Counted from the stretch's first letter, positions 33,264 to 45,340 are shown. The stretch is 64,000 nucleotides of DNA from Coffea arabica (GCF_036785885.1 NC_092310.1:3038001-3102000), one strand, 5' to 3'. The notes: a model not told the origin generated them from the letters alone. Made by a program: numbers and translations.

Positions 33264-34577
33264 ATGCCTCGTTCTTTTCATACAGGTGAATTAATTTTCG
33301 ACCCCGAGGTAGAGAAAATCGCACGTAAGACAAGAAAAGAGACCAGACAACTCAGAGAGGAGCACTCCAGTGCTGCATCTCTGAGACCTGAGTCGGAAGT
33401 TGAACCAACAGATTCGTTTGGTGACACTTCGAGTGACTCTGATTAGGAGGAAGGCACCATGGCTGATTCACGAACATTAAGGGAGTTGGCTGCACCTGAT
33501 TTAAATCAGCAGCCTTTATGCATTACTTTTCCCACTTTAAATGATAACGTTCTATTTGAGTAAAAATATGGTCTAATTCATCTTCTACCTTCTTTTCATG
33601 GTTTATCAGGTGAAGAGCCGTATAAACATCTGCAGGAGTTTGATGTCGTGTGCAATAGTATGAAGCCCTCGGAAATCACAGAAGAGCAGGTAAAAATAAG
33701 GGCATTTCCTTTCTCCTTGAAAGATTCTGCAAAAGACTGGTTGAACTACCTACCACCAGGTAGTATCACCACGTGGGATCAGTTAAAGAAAAAATTCTTA
33801 GATAAGTATTTACCCGTGTCTCGAGCTGCAAGTCTAAGAAAGGAGATTTGTGGTATCAAACAGCACCCAGGGGAGTCGCTTTATGAGTATTGGGAGCGAT
33901 TCAAGAAATTGTGCATCAAATGCCCCCAACACCAAATAAGTGAGCAGTTGCTCATACAGTATTTTTATGAAGGATTTCTTTTCAGAGACAGGAGCATAAT
34001 TGATGCTACAAGTGGAGGAGTATTGGTGAACAAAACCCCTCGGGAAGCATGGGAGTTAATTGAGGGGATGTCAGAGAATTCACAACAATTCGGTACGAGA
34101 GAGGATATCCCAATACACAAGGTGAATGAGGTAGAGACATCCTCTATCCAGCAGCAGCTAACTGAGTTGACCTCGTTTGTTAGGCAACTGGTTGTAGGAA
34201 ATGCATCTCAGGCCAAGGTGTGTGGGATTTGTACTGGTATGGGTTATTCTACAGATATGTGCCCAGTGATTCAAGAAGAAAGTGCAGAGCAAGTAAACAT
34301 GGCTGGTCACGCGCCCGCGCCAAGAAGGCCCTATGACCTGTACTCGAATACGTACAATCCCGGCTAGAAGGACCATCCGAATTTCAGTTATTGAGGAAAT
34401 AGGCAGTCCAACTTTGTACCGAACAGACAGCAAGGGCATCAACAACAGTACCACCCTCGGCCACCACCACCTCCTTCGAATTCAAGTCCGTCTATGGAGG
34501 AGATGATGAAGCAACTACTTGCTAATCAACAAAAGGCGGACTCCGAAATGCAGGACATAAGAAATCAGATGAATTAA
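33264..34577 (+). pseudogene. Athila-type gag, decayed
   Basis: The frame starts at ATG 33264 (MPRSFHTGELIFDPEVEKIA). The gag core follows: HLQEFDVVCNSMKPSEITEE, FPFSLKDSAKDWLNYLPPG, KKKFLDKYLPVSRAASLRKE, YEYWERFKKLC and LLIQYFYEGF. A CCHC-like segment (CGICTGMGYSTDMCP) lacks the usual His spacing. An Asn/Gln/Pro-rich tail leads without frame change into the protease. In-frame stops lie at 33444, about 33561, 34365, about 34395 and 34575. The gag forms the virus-like particle in related active elements. Confidence 0.88.
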
Positions 34578-37500
34578 ATGGCCAAAACAATCAACCGCTT
34601 GGAGTCCCAAGTGCAAGGTAAATTGCCGTCTCAACTTGAATTGAACCCGAAGAATGTAAGCACGATGACCCTAAGGAACGGAAAGGAAATTCAGGGGCCT
34701 GAGCCTGTGATCCCTAAGGACAAGGATGAAGAAAAAATCGAAAATGAGCTTGAGAGGGAGGACAGCAATGGTGCAAATCCAAAGGTACTTCCAAACCCAA
34801 TAATTACAGTTAAAACTAACCCGCCTCCTTTCCCTAACAGGTTGGAAAAATCGAAGAAGCAGGATAAGGAGAAGGAGATCCTGGAAGTGTTCCGCAAAGT
34901 AGAGATTAATATACCCCTCTTAGACGCAATCAAACAAGTACCGAAATATGCCAAGTTTCTAAGGGACTTGTGTGTCAACCGAAGGCGATTGAGGGGAAAT
35001 GAAAGGGTCATTGTTGGGGAAAATGTGTCTACAGTCCTGCAAAGAAAGCTTCCATCAAAGTGCAAGGACCCAAGTATGTTTACTATTCCCTGTAGGATAG
35101 GCAACACTGTGATTAGACGGGCCATGTTGGATCTGGGAGCATCAATTAATGTCATGCTTAAATCTATCTATGCTTCTCTAAAACTAGGTTCATTAAAAGA
35201 AATTGGGATAATCATTCAATTAGCTGACCGAACTAATGCATATCCTGATGGATTGGTTGAAAATGTGTTGGTAAAAGTTATTGATTTGGTGTTTCCAACT
35301 GATTTTTATGTACTTGATATAGATGATGATCACTCACCCGATCCCTCACCTTTGTTATTAGGTAGACCCTTTATGAGTACAGCACAAACAAAAATTGATG
35401 TTAATAGGGGTACGTTGTCCATGAAGTTTGATGGGGAGATTGTGCATTTTAATATCTTTGATACTATGAAATATCCCTCAAACTCTAACTTTAATTCTAT
35501 TTTTTCTGTGAGTGCTGTTGACCCTGCGGTACGGGAAGTGTTTGAAACTGTTTGCAGGGATGAATTGGAAGTTGCTTTAACCAAGCATCTCGAGTTGGAA
35601 ACAATTCCTGAGATAGAGTGGAGTGAAGATCTGAAATGCACAATAGGGGCATTACACTCATTGCCAACCTCCACAAAAAGGTACGAAATTTCACCTATAT
35701 TCATTCTCGAATCTCATCAAAGGGTATTACCATCGGTGGTGCAGGCACCCGTATTGGAGTTGGAACCCCTACTGGAGCATTTGAAATATGCGTATCTGGA
35801 CGACAATGAAACATTTCAAATATTATCTCAACTGCACTCTCGAAAACTCAAGAGAAGAAGTTGATCCGAGTCCTTAGAGAGCATAAAGAGGTGATTGGTT
35901 GGACCATCGCAGACATCAAGGGGATCAGCCCCTCCATCTGTATGCACCGAATTAGACTTGAAGAGGATGCCAAACCTGTACGATAGGTTTAAAGGAGGCT
36001 CAATCCCCTCATGATGGAAGTGGTGAAAAAAGAAATTTTGAAACTGTTAGATGTGGGGATCATCTTTGCGATATCAGATAGCCCTTGGGTGAGTCCGGTC
36101 CAGGTAGTCCCAAAGAAGGCAGGAATGACGGTAGAGGCTAATCAAACGGGTGAGTTCGTGCCAGTGCGCAAGCCCACTAGATGGAGGCAGTGTATTGACT
36201 ACCGTAGGTTGAACGCCGTCACCAAAAAAGACCATTTCCCCCTCCCTTTCATTGACCAAATAGTTGAACGTTTGACTTGTAGAGCTTACTATTGCATTTT
36301 GGATGGATTTTCAGGATATTTTCAGATAACAATTGCACCAGAGGATCAAGGGAAGACGACCTTCACATGCCCGTTCAGGACCTTTGCTTATAGACGAATG
36401 CCCTTCGGGTTGTGCAATGTACCTGCAACATTTCAGAGGTGTATGGTAAGCATTTTCTCTGAATATATAGAGAAAATAATTGAGATTTTTATGGACGACT
36501 TCAGTGTGTATGGTGATAGTTTTGATACATGTCTAGATAACCTGAGATTGATCTTGTTAAGATGTATAGAGACTAATCTCGTGTTTAATTGGAAAAAATG
36601 TCATTTTATGGTTGAACATGGGATAGTTTTGGGATACATGTCTAGATAATCTGAGATTGATCTTGTTAAGATGTATAGAGACTAATCTCGTGTTTAATTG
36701 AAAAAAATGTCATTTTATGGTTGAACATGGGATAGTTGGGATATCGTATCTTCTAAAGGTATTGAGATCGATAGGGCTAAAATAGACATCATATCTGACT
36801 TATCTTACCCCGCGAGTGTGCGGGAGGTGCGTGGACATGCAGGTTTTTACCGAAGGTTCATCAAGAATTTTTCAAAAATTGAAACCCCGTTATTCTAACT
36901 TTTACAAAAAGATGTGACCTTTGAATTCGATGACAAGAGTGAGAAAACTTTCGACAAGTTGAAAGAGCTATTGACCGTACCCCCGATCATCCAGCCCCCC
37001 GATTGGAGTTTGCCATTTGAGATTATGTGCGATACCAGTGATTATGCTGTAAGGGCTATATTGGGGCAAATAGTATGAAAGGCAGCTCACGTCATCTACT
37101 ATGCATCCCGAACCCTGAATGGGGCCCAATTGAATTACTCCACTACTGAGAAGGAGTTTCTTACGGTTATTTTTGCTTGAAAAAAATTCAGGTCATATTT
37201 GATAGGTGCTAAAGTAATTGTATTTTCTGATCATACATCATTAAGGTACCTAATGACTAAGAAAAATGCAAAATCGAGACTTATCAGATGGATATTGCTC
37301 CTACAGGAATTTGATTTGGAGATAAGGGATAAAAGGGCCTCAGAGAATCTAGTTGCCGACCACTTGAATCGCATACCAGTGGGAGAGAAGAACGAACCAT
37401 TGAAGGATGCATTCCTTGAAGAGCATCTATTTTCTTTAAATTCTCAATTGCCTTGGTATGCGGATTTAGTTAATTATTTAGTAACGGGTAATTTCCCTTC

Positions 37501-38752
37501 AGGTTGGCCGAAATCGAAGAGGGATAAATTGAAGAGCGACACCAAGTATTTCATCTGGGATGACCGGTACTTATGGAAGAGATGTGCTGATCAGGTGATG
37601 AGGCGATGTGTAAGTGAGGCTGAATTTCAATCAATTTTAACTTTCTGTCATACTTTTGCCTGTGGAGGTCATTTTGGACCCAAGAGAACGACTCATAAGG
37701 TATTGGAAAGTGGGTTTTACTGGTCTTCTTTGTTTAAAGATGCATATGTGTTTTGTAAGTCGTGTGATCGCTATCAAAGGGTAGGTAATATAGCCCGTAG
37801 AGATCATATACCCCAAGTTCTGTTGATTTTTGTTGAAATTTTCGATGTGTAGGGTATCGATTTCATGGGGTCCTTTCCTACCTCATTTGGTTTTGTGTAT
37901 ATTTTGTTGGCAGTCGATTACGTGTCTAAATGGGTGGAGGCTAAGGCCACCCGGACTAATGATTCAAAAGTGGTTACAGATTTTATTAGGTCTAATATTT
38001 TTGTACTTTTTGAAATGGCAAAGGCCATTGTCAGTGACAGGGGGATGCATTTCTGCAACAAAATCATAGCCGCGTTGTTTCGCAAGTATGGCGTACTTCA
38101 CAGGATCTCGACGTCGTACCACCCGCAGACTAATAGTCAAGCAGAGGTATCAAATAGGAAAATTAAGTCTATTTTGGAGAAAATGGTGCGACCCGATAGG
38201 AAGGATTGGTGTCAACGGTTGGAAGATGCACTTTGGGCCTATCGGACGGAATACAAGACCCCTATAGGGATGTCACCGTACAGGTTGGTATTTGGGAATC
38301 CGTGTCATCTTCCAGTGGAGTTTGAGCACAAGGTTTTTTTAGCCATTAAACAGTGTAACATAAATCTAGAAGATGCCGGTGCTCAACGGAAGTTGGATTT
38401 GCAAGAATTGGAGGAGATCCGCAACGAAGCCTACGAAAATGCACTAATTTACAAGAAGAAGAGTCGGGCATTTCATGACCAACAAATCTCTAGAAAAACC
38501 TTTGAAATTGGTCAGAAGGTCCTCCTGCACCAATCTAGGCTCAAGCTATTCCCAGGTAAGCTATGTTCCCGTTGGATTGGACCTTTTATTGTTACTCACG
38601 CGTTTCCATATGGTGCAGTTGAAATCCAGAGTGCCAAGACAGACAACAAGTTTGTGGTGAATGGACACCGTCTCAAACATTATTACAAAAGTTTTTCAAG
38701 TGGAGAAGTGGAGACGATGAGTATAGATGCACCACCGTGTCCCACTTTGTAG
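34578..38752 (+). pseudogene. Athila-type pol (protease, RT, RNase H, integrase), decayed
   Basis: Protease: MLDLGASINVM near 35,130. A frameshift near 35,825 moves into the RT frame, where the catalytic motif is FMDDFSVYG (about 36,490). A 109-bp tandem duplication (36524-36741) then breaks the frame, and further small losses follow. RNase H carries YYASRTLNGAQLNYSTTEKE (about 37,100). Integrase has the zinc-binding [11 protein letters not shown]...CKSCDRYQ (about 37,650-37,775), then [31 protein letters not shown] and the region with catalytic Glu (about 38,150). The C-terminus ends [11 protein letters not shown]. In-frame stops include TAA/TAG near 35,985, about 36,895, 37,075, 37,178 and 37,850. 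Order PR-RT-RH-IN is that of Ty3/gypsy. Confidence 0.9.
36524..36741 (+). repeat. 109-bp tandem duplication inside RT
   Basis: GATACATGTCTAGATAA starts at 36524 and again at 36633. The two units differ at only a few sites (for example TAACCTG/TAATCTG and TTGGAAAA/TTGAAAAA). The length is not a multiple of three, so the pol frame is lost. Confidence 0.92.
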
Positions 38753-38794
38753 CACTTTGCCATGTCTAACTAAAGACGTTAAAGAAAGGCGCTC

Positions 38795-38812
38795 ATTGGG
38801 AGGCAACCCAAT
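38795..38812 (+). repeat. 18-nt GGGAGGCAACCC hairpin after pol
   Basis: ATTGGGAGGCAACCCAAT: six-base stem ATTGGG/CCCAAT around AGGCAA, 43 bp after the pol stop. It is identical to 62772-62789 (opposite strand). Confidence 0.85.
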
Positions 38813-38924
38813 TGTTGCTTTTAATTGTTTGTTTGATTTCGTGTGATAGTTTACATATGTTTTCCTTGAATTTGAATGATTTCTGATTTCCATTTTCGTT
38901 TTGATGATTTGTAGATGTCCTTCT

Positions 38925-39065
38925 GTCATGACGTGCCCGCGTCATGACATACGAAGAGCTCATGGTTAGAATCGTCAGAAGGAGTTTTTGCCCTCATAAC
39001 GTGCCCGCGTCAAGTCACCCGGAGAGCTCCTCATTCCGTGCTTTCGTCACGTGCCCACGTCGCCT
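38925..39065. repeat. GTCA..CGTGCCCGCG..TGAC palindrome array
   Basis: The first unit, at 38925-38948, has GTCATGAC arms around GTGCCCGC. The second (about 38,994-39,017; ATAACGTGCCCGCGTCA) and third (about 39,043-39,065; GTCACGTGCCCACGTCG) are looser. AGAGCTC words occur between them. Confidence 0.85.
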
Positions 39066-39621
39066 TCGCGGGAAAAGCAAGCATTGAAAAGAAAAACTCA
39101 AGACCGGTTAGTGATTCCCTGTTAGTCTCTAATTTTGAATTTCAGAGTTGAGTTTTGTAATAATAAAAAAAATAAAAAAAAATAATTTTTAATTAGTACA
39201 AAAATAAAAAAATAATATATATATAAAAAAACGAAACAAAACAAAAACAAAAAATTTCCTTTTCACCGTAGCTTAAATATTTCAAAAAAAAAAGAAAAAA
39301 ATCTTTTTTTCTTTTTCTTTTTCCTTCTTTTCTTTTCTTTCTTTTTTCTTTTCTTCTTCTCCTTCTTTCTTTCTCTTTTCCTCCTTTCTTCTCCTACCGC
39401 TGTTTCCTTCCTTCTGTTCGACCGAAGCTCCATCGCGTGCCGCCTCCACGAGCTTAGCTCCGCCGCCCCTCAGTCGACATCGATTCCACCTCGCACGTCC
39501 TATCTCCTCCTCACCTGCGAGCTGCTGCCCTTTACCTCCGCGCGCGCAGTCTCCACCACAGCAGACCCATTGCCCGCCGCCGTCCGTAGCATCGTGCACC
39601 GCCGCTGCCCACGGTCGCGCG
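39066..39621 (+). other. 3' UTR segment of the Athila-type element
   Basis: A- and T-rich sequence, then a pyrimidine tract (about 39,300-39,395, TTTCTTTTTC repeats), then a GC-rich CCGCC-type stretch to 39,621 that resumes at 42,215. The GC-rich part would form one UTR if the nested element were absent. Nothing coding is recognised. Confidence 0.55.
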
Positions 39622-40001
39622 TGTAACAGCCCCACCTCCCCCTAAGGCGAACCAGAGGGTTCGGCGGGCCGCCTGCCCAGCTCTCGCCGGGACTCATCCT
39701 CAAATAAATTACAATATAAAACTCAAATATACATCAAATTAACCAATAATTACATGTCAAAAGCGAAGCGTCCACTCATCCGCTGCGCCACTCTGATCCT
39801 TAATCACAATTATTATACAGGAGGAAGTCCAAAACTAGACTATTACACATCCAATCAATTCCAAGCAAGCACGAATAATTATTCCAATCCCACTTGTCCG
39901 ATTTTCATTCCTACAAGGAATCACTTACATTGCAAACTAGACCCACATTCCGGCATCCTAAACTTTAAGCTTAGGATACATTACAGAGATCTGAAGCCTA
40001 A

Positions 40002-40013
40002 GCTCTGATACCA
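40002..40013 (-). other. Primer binding site, tRNA-iMet type (nested element)
   Basis: The minus strand reads TGGTATCAGAGC, 2 bp from the LTR terminus at 40016. Confidence 0.88.
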
Positions 40014-40015
40014 GC

Positions 40016-42214
40016 TGTAACGGCCCCATCTCCCCCTAAGGCGAACCAGAGGGTTCTGCGGGGCGCCTGCCCAGCTCTCGCCGGGACTCAGTCGATCACT
40101 ACAATCCTCAAATAAATTACAATATAAAACTCAAATATACATCAAATTAACCAATAATTACATGTCAAAAGCGAAGCGTCCACGCATCCGCTGCGCCACT
40201 CTGATCCTTAATCACAATTATTATACAGGAGGAAGTCCAAAACTAGACTATTACACATCCAATCAATTCCAAACGTTCAATACAATCCCTAATATTAATC
40301 TATTACACAAGAGGCAATCCAATTTCGAACCATACACAAGATAATCCATCCATTCGCAGGAATACGCACTACAAGCCTTTTTTTCGCCTTGAGCCCTGCG
40401 AGGGGGGGGAAAATAGTTTTGGGGTGAGCTAGATGCTCAGCGAGTAACCAATAAAATCAGTTATCGAATCAGTTTCACAATAATTCATTTTAATGATGCC
40501 ATAAATCAATGATGTCATAAATCAAACGTTAAGTCAAAACATTTATAACGTTTGCAAAACAGTAAATATGGAGTATCATTATTTCAAGAAACATGTACAA
40601 CGGAAAACGATAGTAACATTCATGGAAAGGATACATTCGTTCTCCTGACATTTCCTCGCTCAGGGTCATTCATTTCATTCATTCACCAACCTCCACCAAC
40701 CTACATAGGTAATACTCGAGTATACCAAACGTGCACCCAAGTCCCTAATCGCCCGACCGAGACCGTTTCTGGCTCGAGACGACCGGTAACAAGGGGCTAT
40801 GGCCAGTTCAGCCCAAATGCTTACATACATGAGCAACTAGCATTTAATCATTTAATCGTTAAAATTTTCACATTTATTTAGGTCGAGTGCGATAAAGTAC
40901 ACACTCGCCTAGAAAGCTCGTTTGGAAATCATTTAAAGCACTTAATACCTTACCAATCAATAATACAAAGCACGAAGTCAAGAAAATATAGCAAATAAGG
41001 AACACTCATATACAAGCATGCATGATATGCAAGAAAACAGTTCAAAAGTAACTTTGGAAACAGTTCAAAAGTAAATACTGCAGGAAACGGTTTATAAATA
41101 ACTTTAGAAATTGTTTGAAGTCACTCACCTCCACGGCTCAAGATTCATCCACAATATACCGTTACCTTATCCAAATCGAAGCCCTAACTTCCAAACTCAA
41201 AGCAAACATATTCACTCAAGGTTCGGACAGCATTTCCCCTTAAATGCTTCATTTGTCCAACCTACAACCAAACCCAATCATATAGCAATTAACCACAATT
41301 GCACATACGGTTCGCAAGCAATAAAAGATATCCATTTAGGCCATAAAATCCTTGAATCAAGGCCAATTAGCAACTCATAAGTCACTCTTGGAAAATCCCT
41401 AAATAAAACCCTAGAAACCGGAATTCTTACCACAAGCGGAAATTTTCCGTAATCAATCGCAATTAACGTATTCAAGCTTCAATTAACACCACAACATTCC
41501 ATCAATTCAAGACCAATTCATGCTTATCAAATAAAATCGGAAAAATACCCAATAAATCAGAAATCCACCATAAACTCTTTCAACCCATGAAATACTCCAC
41601 AAAATAACACACATGGCCACCACAAACCATTAATTAACCAATACTAGATCAAAAGTAACTTGTATATTCAACTCACCTCAAATTCAAGAGAGCTACCAAC
41701 TTAGAGCTTCCCCTTCAAAACCAATCCATCAAAAGCTTTAACCAACCATAGTGAGCCCTTGTATAAAATAGTTTGCAAAAACATCGGTTAAAACTCAAGA
41801 TATTTGGCAAAGATTAAACTAGGAAAATTGAGAGTATTTTCTCTCTATGAAGCTCGGATGAACCAGGGAAGAAAATGAGATATTTTGGCCAAAACAATGA
41901 GATAAGAAGGAAGAAAAAGGCAGCCGGTCAAAGCTGACCGGCTGTGACACGCCACAATCCGGCCGGAATCTGGCCGGATTTCCGGCCGGATTCTTGGCCG
42001 GATTCAAGGCAGTAGCTAAACCAATTTTTTTTCAAAACGACTAGGCAATTCGGCCAGCTATCCGGCCAGAAACTGGCCGGATTCCCGGCCGGATTTGGCC
42101 CCTGCCTTTTTATAAAATTTTTTCTTTTTCTTTTCCGAGTTGAAAACTGTGCTATTCCTCTCGTCCAACAAAATATATATAAAATGAAAACCCTCCTTCA
42201 TACGGGGCGTCACA
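40016..42214 (-). repeat. 5' LTR of the nested gypsy element
   Basis: Its first ~259 bp (plus-strand left side) are repeated at 39622-39864, where a 17-bp segment (GTCGATCACTACAATC) is missing. TGT...ACA ends. Near its transcription-start side it carries the GGCCGG palindrome array. Confidence 0.75.
41937..42092. repeat. CCGGCCGG palindrome array in the nested LTR
   Basis: At least six copies of ATCCGGCC / GGCCGGAT words, including TTTCCGGCCGGATT and TTCCCGGCCGGATTT. It lies upstream of TATAAAAAGG (minus strand, about 42,105), in the U3-like part of the LTR. Confidence 0.85.
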
Positions 42215-43639
42215 GCATGCCTCTCTCCAGCTTTCCCCCACAGTCGCGCGCTGCTCCATCGCATGCCGCCGCGACTCACGCCTCCTCAACTCACGCCGCC
42301 TCAACTCTACCTTATCCGCCAACCACCATACCCACTCCACAGTTCCTACCAGCGCCGACTGTCCACCGCACCCAATCATGCGACTCCAACAGTAGTTCCG
42401 CCGTTCGCGGTCAGTCGTCACAGCTCAGCAGCCTTAGCTCTTCACCCGCGACTCCACCCTCTCTTGCGCGCCTCTCACCACCAGGCCGCGCCGCGTCGGC
42501 TACTGCCGCTCCAGTTCTTTGTTTGGCGGCCAGTAGAGGTATTTCAACCTCGATTCCAAAATTTTTGGTGTTGATTGGTATCGTTTAGCGGCTGTGTTGT
42601 TTTACTCCGGATTTGTTCATTCTCTGTTGTTTCCTACCTAATTGAGAGCGCGGAGATGGTGCCTATGTTACTACTGTCTATATTATGACTTGCTATTTCG
42701 GGTCGGCAAGAGTCTTGGGAATATTTATTGCATTTTCTTTGTGGATTTGAGTTCAATTGTTTTGGATTGTTGGGTGTTTGACAGTTACCCTGCTCTTAGC
42801 CTCTTTGATTAGCATATTCGTTGAAATTGGTTGTGCTCTAGCACAGTGTGGGGAGGCATTTGTTGAACTTTTGGGTGGAATTATTGAGTTTTTGGGTGAG
42901 CTGAAATACTGTTATTGCTTGAATTGTTGGGACTATAGTGGCGCAATCTCTGGGTTGTTTGTTGAATCGGAAGGGCATTGTGACCCCTGCATTGCTTCCT
43001 GAAGTTGGTTAACTAATTTTGGTTTACTGCGTGTGTTTAGTCTCTTGATTTCACTTGCCTTCCGTATTCGTTTCAATTGAGTTCATTTGTTGCCTTTGTT
43101 GAAGCATCTGCTGCGAGTGTGGCGTTGTATAGCTTCTACTGTTGGCTGATGCATTGGGGGCCATAGGTAGCATTTACTCTGCTCTGTTATAGCTATTCCA
43201 TTGATTTTGAACTACGTTCTGCACCAGTGGTACTGGTTGGCATACTTTCCCTTGCTTGTGTTAACTCTATTGGGTTGGATACCTGATTATCTACCAAAGG
43301 CTTGTGACTGTGTTGCTCTTGTTGACTTTCTGAACTACAATTGCTGGATTTAGCATATTATTGGGATACTTGTTGAAACTTTGGTTGGACAACATTTGCT
43401 TGTCGACTAAGCGACTTGGATAGTCCCTGTGCTTATTGAATAGCCTTTGCCAGTTGCTAATTGTTGTTAATAGTTGGGCATCCTGTGGTTATTGAGTGTC
43501 TTTGTTGCTTTGTTGGGATATTGGTATAAATTGTGGGCGACTCGATTGTACATTTTCTGGGTGATTAAATTGGTAATTGCTGGTTGCACTGAGCGTTGGA
43601 AAGTCTGTATTTTGTTGTTCGAGCTGACTGTTAGGAGAA
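42215..43639 (+). other. UTR/leader of ORF3 in the Athila-type element
   Basis: A GC-rich stretch to about 42,540 ends in AGTAGAG|GTATTT, a splice-donor-like site, followed by T/G-rich intron-like sequence up to ORF3. Several TTGTTG-rich frames here look non-coding. Confidence 0.5.
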
Positions 43640-44207
43640 ATGGTGAGACCAAAATCATCCTTTAGGTTTAGAGCTTCTCAATCTCAACCTCCACCCCAAG
43701 CCTCCATTCCTGTCAATACCCTTATAAATCAACCTTCCGCTTCCGGTGTCCGTACCCGATTAGGCAGGGGTAGGGGTGCCCACGTGGCTTCCGCCACTCA
43801 CCTTAGAGGGCATTTAGAGTTCACTAGACTCGCCAATCAGCGACGCTATGCTCAAGCCTGTGAGCGGCGTATAATCCCGTGCAAGTGCGCGGACGACATA
43901 ACTATGGTCTTTTTAGGTATCCAAACGGAAGTTGAGCGCATGTACACCGCCATTGGATGGCGCCCCTATCTTGCGGTCTTCCAACCCGTTTGGCCTCAGT
44001 TGGCAGTGATCCTGGCCCGTCGACATCCGCTCAGCCCCCTCCACCAGCAGGGGCTAAGGACTGGCACTAGCTCCGGATGCAGGTTCAGAATTTGGAGGCC
44101 CGGATGATTAACATCGACAACAATGTGGCGACTATGGCACAAAATCTGGCGGCTTTCATGCAGCACTCGGGTTTCCCGCCCCCAGCACCACCTCACCCTC
44201 CACTTTG
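43640..44207 (+). pseudogene. ORF3 of the Athila-type element, decayed
   Basis: The start is ATG 43640 (MVRPKSSFRFRASQSQPPPQ), with a low-complexity N-terminus. A short conserved-looking core follows: LEFTRLANQRRYAQACERRI and VERMYTAIGWRPYLAVFQPV. After a frameshift near 44,050 the remaining sequence gives a small coiled-coil-like end (VQNLEARMINIDNNVATMAQ) and a PPPAPPPHPP tail. The GW-containing core parallels HISMAFKKLGWENIFQLP of the gene at 24,144, so I read it as a shortened member of that family (inference). Confidence 0.55.
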
Positions 44208-44254
44208 ACCCGATTCCAGGGGAGTTTTGTTGCCCTTTCTTCTACCTTTGATGT

Positions 44255-44300
44255 TTACTTGCTACATTGAGGGCAATGTACCGTTTAGGTGTAGGGGGGA
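44255..44300 (+). other. First purine-tract-like element after ORF3
   Basis: TTGAGGGCAATG, then GTTTAGGTGTAGGGGGGATT. It resembles the true tract before the 3' LTR but lies about 1 kb upstream of it. Confidence 0.6.
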
Positions 44301-44751
44301 TTGGATCAGTTGTGGTTCTCATTTTTAGTAGTTTTTAGTTTTAGGTGTTTTTCCTTTAATTCTAGTGTGTTATTTGAATCTCTTTCTTTCTTTTTACTGA
44401 TTAGCTCTCATATGAATGCCAAAGTTTGATGTTGGGTTATTGATTTTAAATTTACTCTTGCCAAGTTTTAATGATAAAAGCGTATTGAGTTGATGTGGTT
44501 GAGTCCAAAATGTCTCTTTGGTGAATATCGATGACTGTTTGACTCTTTTGATGTCTTTGTTAACTTTTCTAGGCATAAGAAATGATTGTTGGCATTTTCA
44601 TATAAATTGGTCCAATATTGACTCTAGTTCTCCATGTTTGGCAATAATGAGGCGAGCTGCTCCTATTTTTTATTTTTAGTGTTGTTATTTTGCGTTTTTG
44701 TGTTGTTTGGCTGTGAATAAACTTGACTGTACTTCGCTATTAGTTACTACT

Positions 44752-44900
44752 GAATAACCGGGGATCTGCACCTAAAAGTGTCGGTTCTCGCGTCAAAAAA
44801 TAGTACTTTCTATGAGTACGTGGTCGTATAGCGATAGGAGCTGAGTAACCGGACTTCTTCATCTAAAAATGTTGGAGTTCACGTCAAAAGGCTCCAATGG
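44752..44900 (+). repeat. Conserved GAGTAACCGG block between the two purine tracts
   Basis: Two units, AATAACCGG...CACCTAAAAGTGTCGGTTC and GAGTAACCGG...CATCTAAAAATGTTGGAG, each followed by CACGTCAAAA-like words. The same two-unit block occurs on the minus strand at about 60,310-60,470. Confidence 0.7.
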
Positions 44901-45340
44901 CTAGAGATTAAGTCTTTTTTGTGTTATTATTATTATCAAAAAAAAAAGAGAGAATGAAAAAATGAAAAAAAAAAAGAGAAACAAAAAAAAGAGAATAAAA
45001 AATAGAAAACGTGAAAAAAAGAAAAGTGCAGGTTGTGTTAATGCATGTTAGAGGTCAGTTCGCCGACTTATGGACTTAATATGGAGACATTGGTTAATAT
45101 TTGGACTGTTCGCTGATAAATGTTGTGTGCCATTCCTTTTTCTTAAATTAGTTAATTTGGAATTGAAAGAGTTTGTAATCTAGAACCTAACCAGGGTGAT
45201 GTCTAGTGGATTTTGATCACTAATGCTCGATATACGGTTTTCCTTGGTATCTTGGCAATATAGTAGATAGAGCAATGGCCATAATCAAATCTTGGTGTCT
45301 GCTTACTTTTCCTATGCTTGAGGGCAAACATGGTTTAGGT

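Larger units (their letters stand above)
39622..42214 (-). mobile_element. Collapsed long-LTR gypsy element (Del/Tekay-like) nested in the Athila UTR
   Basis: On the minus strand a ~2.2-kb LTR (42214-40016) starts TGTGACGCCCC and ends GTTACA. It is followed after 2 bp by a tRNA-iMet primer site, then only ~140 bp of internal sequence, then a truncated second LTR copy (about 39,864-39,622, ending in the same GGGGCTGTTACA-type terminus). Flanks are GCGCG (39617-39621) and GCATG (42215-42219), a target duplication altered by two CpG-type transitions. Most of the element has been deleted. Confidence 0.75.

Noticed and set aside
39282..39703. Minus-strand Gly/Arg/Lys-rich frames
   Set aside because: Shadows of the pyrimidine tract and GC-rich UTR of the Athila-type element; pure low complexity.
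42184..42588. Plus-strand Ser/Pro/Ala-rich frames of 103-134 codons
   Set aside because: They begin within the nested LTR end and run through the GC-rich UTR; two overlapping frames are equally open, which reflects composition rather than coding.
43021..43639. Short hydrophobic frames near 43.0-43.6 kb as an env-like gene
   Set aside because: TTG-rich composition with no signal peptide plus transmembrane arrangement in a continuous frame. It looks like the T/G-rich intron before ORF3.
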